This document shows, in pieces, positions 1-24,784 of a DNA stretch of 64,000 nucleotides (within the stretch, counting starts at the first letter, position 1; the number at the start of each line of letters is the position of its first letter). Under the pieces are notes generated by a model that had not been told where the DNA came from, ran no database searches, and saw only the letters and a list, made by a program, of their open reading frames with translations. Source of the DNA: Siphlonurus alternatus. Lineage: Eukaryota > Arthropoda > Insecta > Ephemeroptera > Siphlonuridae. The translations under genes and the position numbers were made by a program. The DNA lies in assembly GCA_949825025.1 (NCBI GenBank), contig OX463780.1, positions 34,204,979-34,268,978 of the forward strand. Direction: 5' to 3'.

Positions 1-185
1 AAACATTTAACGAGCCGATTTTTTTAAATTAATTTTATTTTTTAGTTTGGCTCTCCATGGGAAAGCCCTATGCTGAAAATTAAAAGAATTAATAAAAAAA
101 AAAATCATCTCGTTAAATTGTTTTGAAATTTTTTCTATGGCTTTTAGGCACTATATATCTGCCTCTCAAAAATTTTTCAGAGGAA
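1..185. mobile_element. Foldback element, family C copy 1 (cut by window start)
   Basis: Matches 31950-32145 over GGGAAAGCCCTATGC, TTGTTTTGAAATTTTTTCTA, GGCTTTTAGGCACTA and ATCTGCCTCTCAAA. The left arm lies outside the window. From about 185 to 330 there is further A-rich sequence with repeats of AATCCTAAAAAAAA that I cannot assign. Confidence 0.65.
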
Positions 186-1534
186 TCCTAAAAAAAAAAA
201 AACGTGCCTGCGAAAAATGTTTTAGGCGATTTGAGGATATTTTAGTGAACTGTAGTAAAAAATCTAGTGAAATCCTAAAAAAAAATCGCGCTTCAGCCCA
301 GTCCGTGCCTGCTCTGGTGCCAACATATATTATTACATAAATACAGTATAAATAATATATATGATATATATTAATTATAGTTTGATCGTCTTCTATATTG
401 GTGCACTTCACGACGGAACAAATGTAGTTTATCGCGGTTTATCTTACTTGCCTTAGAACAGAACCTTGTGGTTGTATAATATTATCGAAGGGCAGTGAGA
501 AAAGACGAGGAATCAACCCAGACTGAAGGTGACCTTGATCTACTTGGGCTCAAGGTCATGAGGCGGACGACCCCGTGCCGACAAAAGTGAAAGTGCATAC
601 ATATCTTGTTCCTCCAGCATCTTTATAAATAAGTCATCTTGTACGTAATCCATGTATGCAGCATTTACATCAGCTGTTATATTTATATTATAGTAGTTAA
701 TATATGATTGAGGTACACATTTCAAATAATAAATAAACAGTAAGAAATATGACGCAGTAGTATGCAAAAGTTTTTGGTTTTATTTGTAATATACATAAAT
801 TAATAAAAAAAATACAATTAAAATTAATATAATATACAATTATGACATATATATAGTTATAATATATATTATATTATATCACTCAGTATAAAAGCTTATA
901 AATAAGCTTAAATATAAAAAATACAAGCTTTGTGCATAATTGTAATTAAACATTTTCTTTTATATCTTATAAAATATATCGGATTTAGCATAAATTGATA
1001 TTTTTTATGAAAATATATCTATCATTGTTGATTGTCACGATCTTTTACTTCGTGTTTGTATGCAAATTCCTAATGAAGTGTTATCACCTTGCAGAGAGAC
1101 CTGCATGCATGACCGGTCTCCTGCATTTTCAACGCTTTTAAATTCAAAAGTTTTAGTTTTGTAAGCATCAAAAATATTTTTTTCAGCAAATTTTTTTCAT
1201 AATTTTTTTAAAAAAATTACATAAGATTTGCGACACCAAACAAACAAGTATTTGACTAATAATATGTTATTAAAAATCAATCAATACTATTTGAAACAGG
1301 GTCGGACTCAAATTTGAAACTTATATATATTATATGAAGTTATAAATATTTCAGAATTTCAGCTAATTTCATCAAGTTTATCCATGAATTATGTGATGAT
1401 AATTTAATACACTAAAAAAACAAGAATGTAAATGTTTATTATATATATTATATAATATATATAAACATGCAGCCATTATGTATGATGTAAGTATTATACT
1501 AAATTATTAATATTTGAATCAATATGTTATTGCA

Positions 1535-1539
<5 letters not shown>

Positions 1540-1621
<82 letters not shown>
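1540..1621. repeat. (TA)n microsatellite
   Basis: About 82 bp of uninterrupted TA. Confidence 0.97.
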
Positions 1622-2885
1622 CATGAATATGAAAAACATGAATTCAAAATTAATGTATTTTTGTATGTAGGTGTTTATAATATAATACAATAATAGTGTG
1701 GGACGAAATCATTAAATCATTAATATAATCACCTTTATATTTATACTATATATATATATATATATATATACCACGGTCACATCTCAGTGGGTTCTTATAT
1801 AGTACAAAAGACTGTATATTAATTTGTATTGCACAACGAATGTTTTCTCGGCGAATGAAGCGTGATGTTTAAACTCCATGCATGTTGTGTGATATTGAAG
1901 TCACGTACATATTATTGTACGTGATTCTAGGATAATTAGGGCGGACTGCCTTGTAAAACACACAGCTACTATTTAGGCCTTGAGGAAAAAATAAGTAAAC
2001 ACGTATATTATTTTTATACAATATGTCTTGCTTACTTCTTGATAACCTTTAAAACAGTAAAGCAGCTATATTATAAAATAGCACATCTGCATGAATAATT
2101 TTATTTTTATTGAAACTTTAATTATTAATCTGATTTAAAAAATATAATATATGTTACAATACTAATTAAAAATTAATGAGGTAATTGATAATTTAAACAA
2201 GAAATTATGCTGAGTAATTATATTTTAATATATGATAAATTTCAATTAACTAATAAAATAACTATTGCTCTAGCCATTTATTTGTGTTGATATACTGTAA
2301 TATAAGTAACACAACCCTGGATATTGATTTCTACAGTGTTAGACTTCTAAAACGCTGATGATACTTTTGCATTATAAAATAAAAAATATTGATGCTGTTT
2401 TTAACTATTTTTAATAATGTATATTTAAGATTATTATACTGGATTTCTATCAGTACATGTTTTTTATACACTTTCGTTAGTAAAAAGAAAAATGACCATG
2501 AGATCTCTCATCTGTAAGCTCGCTCTCCTCAGCTATAATTATATAATATACAACAAATTAAATTATCAGTCTAGTCATAATTGCATTAAAAATTGTTTAA
2601 AATTGTACAGTTAATTAAAATTGATCAATCACTGACTTTTGTGTCGACCTATGATCGTTCTGTTATAAAATGTTAAATATAATGCCTTTTATTTTGATTT
2701 TGATATAAACAATAACACAGCAAGTAGAGAAAAAGTACTGTTCTCACTAATGTTCTTGAACTGACATGACTGGGGATAATCTTTTCCACCATAAAGTCTT
2801 TTCATTTTTCATCGTCGAGCTCAGAAGCGATCAACGCTTGCTCCACGTCAATAATAGAACACTCCGAGCCCGACAGTTCCCGAGG

Positions 2886-9543
<6,658 letters not shown>

Positions 9544-9830
9544 CACCGAGAATTGGTGCTCATTTGGAATAAAATAACACTTTTTAATTCACCTTTAAGT
9601 TAATTATAAAAAATTCGCTTGTAATTACTCCGATGGTGCTCACACGAGATGTGTTCTCCACGACACCAGACACAAGACTGAACAGAGTTGCCGGCCTCCT
9701 CTCACTGTAGTCTCCTACCCGCCCTCGACCTTGTGTAACCGCGGGACTGCGCGCGAACCCGATCTAATCACCGTGCTAACACGGAATGTTCATATACAGA
9801 CGTGACGAGCCTCTCTCGATAATATTGAAA
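9544..9830 (-). promoter_or_regulatory. Putative Comm 5' UTR / promoter-proximal region
   Basis: The 290 bases upstream of the Comm start are richer in GC and CpG than the surrounding AT-rich DNA. On the minus strand they contain TTCAGTC, which matches the arthropod initiator core TCAGT, about 130 bp upstream of the ATG. No clear TATA box sits at the right distance, and I cannot place a downstream promoter element. This is inferred only from composition, position and the initiator-like word. Confidence 0.3.
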
Positions 9831-10033
9831 TTCAGTGAGTCAATGCTAATACGTCGATCTAATTAATGATAATTAGAATAATTAGTGTATTTATATAATC
9901 AAGTTAAAGAGAAGAGTACGTTAAAATATAAAATTTATTATTTATAACAGTTATTGCGTAATTGGAGAACATTGTTTTCTTTAAAATATTAAAACAGTAT
10001 ACAGATTTTTAACACTTCTGTATTAACATTCTT

Positions 10034-10035
<2 letters not shown>

Positions 10036-10105
<70 letters not shown>
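10036..10105. repeat. (CT)n microsatellite
   Basis: About 70 bp of CT upstream of Comm. Confidence 0.97.
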
Positions 10106-10108
<3 letters not shown>

Positions 10109-10318
10109 GCATCTAGCTATTTGATATTTTGTGTTTGGAAGAAAATTTAAACCGATTTAAAATTTTAAATACCTAAAATTACGATGCACTAATATACCTG
10201 ATGTATATACAACTACCAAAGAATTAATTTAATTCTTTGCAACTGCTGTGTCACAGTAGTACAACTGTGTATATCTATATTATTATGTTTTATTATAAAT
10301 TTTATATATCGTAGTCTC

Positions 10319-10673
10319 CACAGTATAGAGAAGATAGTAGAGAAAGTCGTATGTTAGAATCGAAGTCGAAAACTGCTCGCGTCAACGGCATGTTTGTCCG
10401 CCGCAATGTTAAAATCATAGGAAAGGGGCACGACCAAATGGGGCATCCTGCAATGTTATGGTATAGGAGAATGAACTATAATCTGCTCTAACTCGGAAAT
10501 TATTAAAGCTAGCACAGTGGAACTTTCACTAAAATATTAGAAAAAAAAATCTAGTATTTTTTACAAAAAAAAAAGTAAGCTCTTAACCCAATATTCAAAA
10601 AGTGTCAAAAATTGACTTCAGCTCCCCCGTAGCGCAGGTATGGGAGTTTGGCTACTATCTTTCCTGTACTGTG
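10319..10673. mobile_element. hAT-like MITE with 8 bp target-site duplication
   Basis: GTAGTCTC occurs at 10311-10318 and 10674-10681, exactly outside 22 bp terminal inverted repeats that begin CACAGTATAGAGAAGATAG on the left and CACAGTACAGGAAAGATAG on the right, read inward. The 355 bp interior has no ORF. The 8 bp duplication suggests hAT (or P) transposase. Confidence 0.75.
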
Positions 10674-11169
10674 GTAGTCTCTATAGTCTGGTTCAAAAAT
10701 GCGGTGAGTGTTAACCTTTTGTTAAATTTTCGCCGAGATGACTTTCACCTAGAAATGTCATAGTAATTTACTTCAATGTCTTAAATTTGTTAATGAATAT
10801 AATTTTCAGTTCATTAAAACAAAGGGTTGCACCATTTATATATAATAGACATCGAGTATAATACAGTTGAACGTTTTACGTATACTTCGAAGCACGCACT
10901 TTATAATAGGGACCCGTATAATATAACTATATAATATATTTGTATTAAAAGCAGGTTGTAAATTATTTCTACTATTCTATATAATATGACGTATGTCCCG
11001 TACGTCATAACATTTCCGCAGTTTTTCGTTGGCTATAAACTAAGAATTACAATTATAGTTAATAAAACATATTTTTGATTGCATTCCTGCATGTATACAT
11101 TTTAGTTTCTTTTGAGAAAATCGATCTATGAAAAGATTGAAAAGTGTCATTATTGATCGATTCTATAAG

Positions 11170-11224
<55 letters not shown>
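11170..11224. repeat. (TA)n microsatellite
   Basis: 55 bp of TA. Confidence 0.96.
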
Positions 11225-11225
<1 letters not shown>

Positions 11226-11327
11226 TTGAAAATAATCCTAGATTCGATGTAGGACGAAATTATATAAATTAATGCCGTATAAATAATAATAATAATACTA
11301 CAAATAATATAAGCTGAGAATAAACAG

Positions 11328-11602
11328 GTAAAATATCAGGTATACAAAATTCGAGCTATTGAGTTATAATGAATTTTTAAAATTTACTAATTTAACATGG
11401 AAAAGTGGAAATCCCATATTAAATTAGCCAACTTTAAAAATTAATAACTAAAAAACTAAAAAAAAACTAGCTCGATCAATTTGTATAGCTTATATTTTAG
11501 CTACTGGTATACCATATAGATATAGGGGATGTGAAATTCAACATTTGAAGATATGTTTCATAATGTTCATGTGTGGGAATTTTTTTAACATTTTTTTATA
11601 AA
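11328..11602. mobile_element. Degenerate relative of MITE family A
   Basis: Shares AAAATATCAGGTATACAAA, the 'gagttat...aattttta' block, ATTTAACATGG and TATTTTAGCTACTG with family A in the same foldback layout, but with many substitutions and without the terminal GGGTAAGG. It is an older copy or sister family, lying between Comm and the CFAP157-like gene. Confidence 0.6.
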
Positions 11603-12824
11603 TATAAAACAACAAACAACAATTCAAAAAAGACCATAAATTTATTGAACACAATTTTGGTATATATTATTGATATATGACATTGATTACACTCTAATTA
11701 ACATACTTCCTTGAGATAATTAATTGTTTGACACTAACGTTATCTGTGTTCCACTTAGCGTGATGCTGTTAAAAGATATGCAAAAGCAGTACAGACACGT
11801 CACAGCATTCACGGGTCGACGAATAGTGACGATAAGAGAGTACATCTGACGACGACACATGCAGTAGCATCATTATCCGGTTCAAGGTGTAAGCACTGTA
11901 AGCCCTGTAAATGAAATAAATCGTAATATCTTGTAATTAAATTATAAATTTATGTGAAATTAAAAATTTCTTGCGCAACTTTACAAAAAACATGAAATTT
12001 TAAAATTATGAAAAAATTCTCCATGTAGATATACGACTGCGCGGTACACAAAAGATACACAAGTTATAGTTTGTAATAGTATATAAACTTCATGACAAAT
12101 TAGAAATGTAGTAATAATGTGACAGATATTAAGAAATTATATATATTATATATATTATATAAAATTAAGGAACACACTTATAATGATTAATAATTCATAT
12201 AATTTGCATATAAATAAAATAAATAATTCATGCGTACGTTGTACGTATATACAGTACATTTATGCCAATGTATTTTAATTGTGTAAAAAATATAAAAATA
12301 CAAGAAATAAAACATCATTTAATTAATTCATATGCTATATATAAGGTAAACAACTGTAGTAATGTAGTAACCAAACACTTCAATTTTTTTTAAAAATTGA
12401 TGATAATTTATATTATATAATAGCAATATATATTATAAATATTAGGATACATATTTATAATATATATTTTAATAGTATTATATAGTAATAATTAATATAT
12501 GCGCGAATGCATTTTTTTCTCATTCAGTGTGGATAAGAAAAATAGATAGAAAATAGAAAAACATGATACGCACTGAACACACAACATATTTTAGTTATGT
12601 AACCCTGATCCATGATGGTATATAGTGCTATATTATAAAATGCATGGATTTTATATAAATTTACAATATGCATTTAATATATTATTATACTGTTTGTATA
12701 ATTTGAATCTATAATAACATCTCGAAGAAAAAAGGGGGCTCCCATCAATACGCAGCATGTATAAGTTGGGGGCCTTCCTGAAAATCTTATTTTTCTGGCG
12801 GAGTCTGAGTATACGGCGAAGTAC

Positions 12825-17751
<4,927 letters not shown>

Positions 17752-18044
17752 TTCTGACAAATTTTGTTACAAATCAGACTGTATACACATCCAAACATTA
17801 ACCATCATCAATGTTGACACGTTGCTAAGCAACATATAAACAAAGCTAGAGGGGTGGAGAATATAATAATTGATTGCAATCAACAGGTTGATTTAAGGAT
17901 TAATGTCAGTCGGCTTAGAAGATAGTGAACTCTGAAAATTTCAGCAAACCTAGCTTCCTGCCCCCATGAAATAATTTTTCATGTAAAAAAAAAAAAAAAA
18001 AAAAATAATACCAAATTTGGTGAAATTTTTGAGATATTCAGCAT

Positions 18045-18399
18045 TTAAGGGTAAGGTAACGCCACCAATGTTAAAAAAAATCCCTCACACAAAAATTCTG
18101 AAAAAAAATTAAAATGTTCTCCTCTACACCCCCTATCAGTAGCTAAAATATTAGGTATACAAATACGATCTAGTTTTTGAGTTATGAATTTTTAAAGTTG
18201 ACTAATTTAACATGGAAGTTTCATTTCTCCATGTTAAAGTAGTCAACTTTAAAAATTTATAACTCAAAAACTAGATCGTATTTGTATACCTGATATTTTA
18301 GCTACTGATAGGGGGTGTAGAGGAGAACATTTTAAATTTTTTTCAGAATTTTTGTGTGAGGGATTTTTTTTAACATTGGTGGCGTTACCTTACCCTTAA
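18045..18399. mobile_element. Palindromic MITE, family A copy 2 (TTAA-flanked)
   Basis: Same length (355 bp) and nearly the same sequence as the copy at 17248-17602, with only a handful of differences seen by eye. Same TTAAGGGTAAGG ends. It sits about 290 bp upstream of the CFAP157-like start codon. Confidence 0.85.
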
Positions 18400-19400
18400 G
18401 ATAGCATTGTTTTAATTAAATGGGGACTGCTGTGACTTTTAGTCAAATCAGCATCTTTTTCAAATAAAAAAATTAATCACTCAAAATCGACACCGAATTT
18501 GTAGTTTTTTTACATCAGCAAACTAAGTTATTTTGTCCTTTATTTTATGGACTAAAACTAATTTCCCTTTATCATCAGAAAATATTGAGCAATATAATGG
18601 CTGCCACTGTGACATTATTAATCCTTCAGTTAGTTGTTATACTGTATAGCAACATGTTTGCTAAAAGTAATTATTTCTTCCAAATAAGGCATTGTTAAAA
18701 ATTATTGTACTACCAGTATTATATAGAATACAGAACAAAAACAATGTTAATTAGAGTTCAAAAAATTATCAGTTTATTACATTAATACATTCAAGAACCA
18801 AAATTTCTTACTTCTGAGAATAGAATCAAGAACAAACACATTTCTTAAAAAAAAAAAATAAAAAAAGTAGTACAATTGCTTAGGTACAGTAAAATTGTTT
18901 CTCCAGAAAATTTCTTCAAACTAGAGAAAACAAAAATTAAGTGTATTTTTCTTCACAGTTTACTTCAATTAAAAGAACTGAGATTGAAAAAATGGCATTG
19001 AAAAATTATAACGATAAATTTGATTACTTGTTGAATTATAGGAATACAATAATTCCTACAAAAGAACAAGTAAATTCTATTGAAAACAAAATTTGTGTAG
19101 AATATTGTACAGATTTATTTTTCTATTCACTGGAAATAAGTGATTTGTATTTTGTACAAATAATTAAATTTATAAGATATTGATATAATAAAATGTCTCT
19201 AAACACTGTTAACACACACAATTCATAGTAAAATAAAAATGTAATTTTAGTAATGTTATAGATCTATCTATCAAAATAGTGAGTCAACGAGCTGGAAATT
19301 TCAAATGCACACTGTTGTTAAATGTATCTCATACTTTGAATATCTATGAAGTAAACTTCAGTTGACAATCACTTAACATGTGCACACGCCTGTATGATCT

Positions 19401-19435
19401 TTTTTTTTTTTTTTTTATTATTTATTTTTTTTTTT
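19401..19435 (-). terminator. Candidate La polyadenylation region
   Basis: On the minus strand, about 440 bp past the La stop codon, A-rich DNA contains AATAAA-type hexamers (read as TTTATT on the plus strand). This is the first A-rich cluster with such hexamers that I noted after the stop. Simple-sequence DNA produces this hexamer often, so the call is weak. Confidence 0.2.
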
Positions 19436-19860
19436 GGTTCAAATGACCAGCTAAAACAAATGTATTTGTAATTTTTCGATCTTGGTTTATATTACAAAGA
19501 ACAGATTTGTCAAGTCATCACAATCCTTATATAGTCTGTCAAAACAACTTACATGATTTTGAAATACTCAATAAGATTCCTCCTTATCATGTGTTACTTT
19601 TGAGCGAATTAAAAAAATTAAACGAACATTTTCTGATATTTTACTGTCACAGTTAAAATTTCAGAAGTTAAAAAAACATAAAACAGACAAATAAGAAGTT
19701 TTATCAGAACGTACTATCAAAATAAGTCATTTTACTTCTTTTCCTGTACTGTACAACATTGTACTAGTATTAGTTATTAATTTTTGCTGTGTTTAGCAGA
19801 TGGTGGTGTGTTACATACAACGATGATGAGGAAAGTGGTGTCTTAGTGACGATTACAGAA

Positions 19861-20606
19861 CTAGTCTCCTCCGTCTGTCTTAGATCGCTTTGAGGGACGC
19901 TCCCCGCGGTCCCCACGATCTCCCCGATCACGCCTCGAGTTGCCGTGGCCACGGAAACCTCCTGCAACACATGATAATTCAGCGTGACAACACCAGCAAG
20001 TGATAAGATGCGGCGGATCTTACAAGACATGGTCTGAGATTATAACAACTTTCACCACACCTAATACAAAGTCACAAATTAAAATGGTATTATTCTTATT
20101 TTCAATTCAATTCAGCAACTGAAGTAATCACTACACCTTACTTAACATAATGCAAGTTTATCAAGCAATGAGATACATTGAGGCTGTTAGAATAATTAGC
20201 CAAATTTAATACAATAAAAAATAAAAATTTTATAATAAGAAATGAAAATGAAGTAAACCTACTTTAAAATTAAACTTAACCAGCTAACATAAGCAGTATC
20301 ACCATTAGACAAAGCAGCCTCAACGTAATTTTTTTGGCTGATTTTGTACTCACGGTTGTATTGTATTAACTCATTAATAATTGTTGTCTGCTAACCATGC
20401 ATGCACTGAAAGTAAGCAACACTGATGTCATGATATTCTCCAAGCAAAGCCTCAAGCACAGCCAACAACTCCATAAAACCACACTGCAAATAATTCTTAA
20501 AAATATGCTACATTCCTGTAATTGATAAAGTACATAAATTTTGGAGGGGCATAGAATTTTGCAATATATTATTATATATTTAACATTATTAAAAAAGACC
20601 CAAAAG

Positions 20607-20652
<46 letters not shown>

Positions 20653-23600
20653 ATGAACCAATCACAGTGCAGTATTTGATACCTTTGGGTGCAGCTTTAT
20701 AGAGTGAAAACTTCCATACAAATATTTTAAAACATAATATACAAATGATGTACAGTAAAAAAATACGACTGTATTAAATCTTATAATTTTTATAATCATA
20801 AAGCATAATAAAAATAAAATAATAAATTTCTCAACCGTAAGAATTAAAAGGTACTTCATAATTCCAACTTTTGTTTTTTCAACAGCTGTAGGAGGGATAT
20901 GGTACCCTACGTTAGCACCAACTAGCTAGGGGTTATGAACCACTTAAAAGCCAAAAACTTCATGCTTGCAAACAAAGCTTCTCCCCGTTAACAAAGTGCA
21001 GTGGGTGCTAATGGTACCAAGTCTCACCTCTGCGCTTGCCCCCTCGCCGGAAGTGGCCTCCTCTGCCGCCGCCATCTCCCGACTTCTTACCCCTACGATT
21101 GTTGAGGAACTCCTGGGCCTTCGCTCGCAGTGGCGCCTCCTTCTCGGCAGACATTGCAGCTACGGACACCTTTGCTCCGCATATTTCCAGCTGGGCGCCT
21201 TCCCCCAGAAGCTCCACCGCCTGTGGAAACATTGTCAACTTTATTTTTAGCTAAATGAAATAATATTAAGGCAAGGAGTTCGTGATGCATATTTCGATAA
21301 AAAAATATACATATATATTATATATTGATGCTTTCACGGCAAAATGCTCACTTTGCAATTAATTTCCAGAATGCAACATTTCATTTAACAACTTTTCTAA
21401 CAAATGAAAAGCCAACAAAGTGCTAAAAATACACACTATCCCCCACACAGCTGAGTTCTGCTGACCTTTGGGGCTGAGTCCTGGCCCTGCAGCCTCACGA
21501 AGGCCTCCGAGTCCCCCTTGTTAAAGTCGATGAAGGGCACGACGGTGTCGCACTTCTGCTGGATGGCTGTACGCAGGTCCTCTCGGGCCACGTCTCCGGA
21601 TATGCCCGTGATGTGCAGGTAGCAGCCTGTCGGCAGCGAGATCTCCTCCACCTCCTTCTCTTCCTCCGCACCCTGCCAATACAGCAGACAATGTTGTCAT
21701 TAAGAAGGAGTAATGGCAGGAGGAACATTAAGAGTTGGATAAAGCATTTTACCTATCACAGATGTCAAAAACTAATGGTAAATTATTATTTTTTTTTTCT
21801 TTTGAAAAATGAATAAAATTTTTATAAAATTGTTGATACTGTACTCCTCATGCAATGAATGAATCCAGATTCACCTTTTGCTTTGGGCTTTCAACATTAG
21901 ATAAATTACAAGAAGAAACATTTATATTTGTTTAAATAGAGAAACTAACAATAGTTACTGTAAAGAAATTTCATTGTGTTAATACTAAAAACAAAACAAA
22001 ACAAAAAATATACAGTTATGTATTTACATACATACATAAATGTAATGTAGTGTATTAAAATTTGTATAATGTATTTTTACAAAAAAAGATCCAATAGCCT
22101 AAATCTGAAACATGGATGCAGTAGTGCTAGTTAATGTACCTCTTTCTTTTCAGCGGACGGCTTCTTCTTTCCCTTGTTGAACTTTTCAGCTCGCTCCTGC
22201 TTTTTCTCCTCATTGTAGTCTTTCCTGTAAATAGTTAACAACTTTGAGCTTCTAGAAAGTCCAGTGGGAAAGAAGGAAAGACATCACTCTAAAGAGTAGT
22301 TAAAAAATAATAATAATAACGAAAAATTTTAAATTAGCTTATTCTGCTAAGTACCCAACACTTAGTAACTCAGCTTGATGCTTCACCCTGCATTCTCTTA
22401 ACACATCCTAAAGTTACTTATCAAAAAAAGCTTATAAATATTTTGTTCTCAATGAAAACTCTAGCCTTCAAAGACAATACTCACTGCCACTTTCGAATTA
22501 GCTCCACATCCTTGTACTTAACGCTCTCCAACTTCATGAAAGCCTCAGCCAGCTCTGGAGTTTTAAACACAGCAAAAACCGAGCCCTTGAACTTCAGGTC
22601 TAGACAGTTCTTCTCACGATAACTGCGCAGCTAGAAAACACAAGAACATCAATCAATAATGTCACCATAAAAAATTAAAAATATTCCAACTATGTAAATA
22701 TCATAGGTGATATGTAAATGAGAATATAAAATGAAAATAATACTGGTCCTGTCGTTTACCTTTAAATTACAGATCAAGCCTAAAATATAAATTTAATATT
22801 GAAATTTTGAAGTTAAATAGAGAAAAGCTTCACTCTTAATCAGTTTTTACTTCCCCTCGTAATCTTAAGGTTCCTCTATGTGATAACTTTTAATCGAAGA
22901 ACATACCTGGACTGTGTCTGTCTTGCCAAATTGGGAGAAATATGCCAGCAATGGTTCCAGGGTTTCGTCAAGAGGGAAACCTTTACAATATACGGTACGT
23001 TTCATGGTTTCCAGCTGAATGGCTTCATCATATGCAACACATGGCTTAGAAGGTGAGCGACGGACTTTTTGTTTATCCTCAGATAGTACAAGCAAGTCAC
23101 TTCCAATTTTCTCCAAAGCCTCTACGATCACGCTAGCTTCCTTAGCCAGCGTCTTCAGACGAACAAACTTGAGCATGAGGTCCATTGGGAGCCAACCATC
23201 ATCCAGCTCAGCTTGCTGACGCATGAAACGATCTCGCGGGAAGTTGTAGTCACCAAAATAATACTGAAACAAGATCAAACAAAATTTGCTAAGATTTTTA
23301 TTTCTTGCAAGCTGAACCATTTTGTTTTTGTTTTTTGTTTTAGTTAAAGAAAAGTATATAGAAAACCTGTAAAAACACATATTATTGATAGCACATACAG
23401 TATATTATGTATCATCTTTTTTAAAGGTATTTTTACAGGTTGTCCATCCTTTTCTTTAATTAAAATAAATATCGCATAGACGACTTTTCGTAATAAATAA
23501 AATAATAAGCTGGAGTATTTATTACATACATGTTTTTAAGGTTAGTTGGCTTACAGGTCCCCCCTGGTCATTATTATCCAGAACTTAGTGCATTGTGCTT

Positions 23601-24784
23601 GTTATGCATACAGAATGGATGCAATGTTTGCCTTTTTTTTTTTTTTTTTTTTTTCAAGGATACACCCCTAAGAGCTTACAGCTCGCGGCGGGGTAATGGG
23701 TAAGAATAAGGTAGGGAACGGATGCCACGGCCTGTTACGCGTCCCAGCATTCACTGAGGTGAGACTGAGGGAACCGTGGAAAACCTCAGTCAGGACGGAC
23801 ACCTCTACTTTTTCTCAATGGACCAAAGCGATGTCCAAAGCCTGGGGAACCACACACAAGTGCATCACTGCACTGGGTGGAAAGCGAGACGAATTTACCC
23901 CAGGGAGGGAGCAGCGTATTTCTTACTTGAAACGGTCACCCATCCAAGTACTAACCACGTTCGACGTAGCCTGACTTCGGTTATTACACCATTTGGGTGG
24001 CCCACTATTTAAATCAAGGTAAATATGCCCAAGGCAGCAATCATGTACTGTACTCAACTTTTCTTTATTTGTGAAAAGCATACCTGGGGGTTGAATTTAA
24101 GGCAAACATGGCATTATTCCGAGCTAATGCCTACATTACCGAGTATGCATACGTATCATACTCATTTGTCAGTGTATGCATAATAAAAATACCGCGCGGC
24201 ACAGGCGCGGATCTTGGAAAAAAATTCGGGGGGAGGGGGGGGGGGCTACCTCCATAAGGCCAATGTTAAAAAAAATTGGAGTGGGGGAAGTGCCTATCTA
24301 TATTGTCCATGTTAAAATGTTAAATCCAAAATTTCGGGATCCCCCTGAATCCGCGACTAGCGCGACACACATACTGTATGCCCAGAGTATGCACACATCA
24401 TTAAATGATAGTATTATGCAAAATATGCATTCTCATGAATAGGATATGCATAATAATACTGTATACATATTAAATGCATATTATGCATATATGGTAAATT
24501 TTGCAGCTGTAGGATGTTCAAGTTGACTTAAAATGCTCAATATAAGGACAGAGGATTATAAACAGGGGCTCATCAGCCACATTTATTGTCATGATAATGA
24601 TATACAGACACCCGGGCACCCGGCGTAGGCGTACAGTATTCATATGCATACTGTATAAATATGCATACGAGAGAAGTTTTACCTCCATTTGTTTAACAAT
24701 CTTTTTCTGGATTTCTGGAGTAACCTCTTCTTTCACAGGTACTTCTGCAGCCGCAGCTTCAGGTGCAGCTTCTGTTTCTGCCAT
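19861..24784 (-). CDS. La (SSB): La ribonucleoprotein (Lupus La / SSB), 7 exons
   Basis: Exons are 24784-24683, 23263-22907, 22630-22485, 22224-22140, 21672-21466, 21220-21028 and 19961-19861. All have GT-AG borders and matching phases, and they encode 396 residues (human La has 408). La binds the UUU-OH 3' ends of new RNA polymerase III transcripts and acts as an RNA chaperone, mainly in the nucleus. The La motif is clear (YYFGDYNFPRDRFM from residue 35). RRM1 follows (about 122-205, KRTVYCKGF as RNP2-like and FKGSVFAVF as RNP1-like). A Lys/Glu-rich linker leads to the C-terminal xRRM (about 238-330, GCYLHITGIS, DSEAFVRL). The tail is Gly/Arg-rich and ends in a basic PSKRSK stretch, a likely nuclear signal. 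An acidic Ala/Glu-rich stretch precedes the La motif. Intron 1 holds a 5S-headed SINE and a hAT-type MITE. Divergent from Cables across a 487 bp gap. Confidence 0.95.
20609..20651. repeat. Poly-A tract
   Basis: 43 consecutive A in a La intron. The bases before it do not resemble a SINE or LINE end that I know, so I list it as a simple repeat. Confidence 0.95.
23633..24015 (-). mobile_element. SINE with 5S rRNA-like head and poly-A tail
   Basis: On the minus strand, positions 23990-23934 read like the internal promoter part of 5S rRNA: ACCGAAGTCAGGCTACGTCG, then GGTTAGTACTTGGATGGGTG ACCG, an almost exact match to box C. A unique body of about 280 bp follows, ending at an A22 tract (T-run 23633-23654 on the plus strand). 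Pol III promoter head, unrelated body and poly-A tail fit a SINE3-type element. The 5' edge is unclear because the first 45 nt of 5S are weakly or not conserved. It is inserted in La intron 1 in the same orientation as La. I found no clear target-site duplication. Confidence 0.7.
24202..24359. mobile_element. hAT-type MITE, family D copy 1 (degraded end)
   Basis: Left end CAGGCGCGGAT, right end ATCCGCGACTA, with a G-rich interior and the words CCATAAGGCCAATGTTAAAA and TAAATCCAAAATTTCGGG shared with 44301-44463. Flanks GCGCGGCA (24194-24201) and GCGCGACA (24360-24367) match at 7 of 8 bases, an aged 8 bp duplication. It lies in La intron 1. Confidence 0.75.

Noticed and set aside
18941..19183. 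80-codon plus-strand frame
   Set aside because: AT-rich with low-complexity use of Ile, Tyr and Phe, no recognisable family and no splice context.
23696..24012. Plus-strand frames of 78-92 codons
   Set aside because: They lie entirely in the antisense of the 5S-headed SINE.
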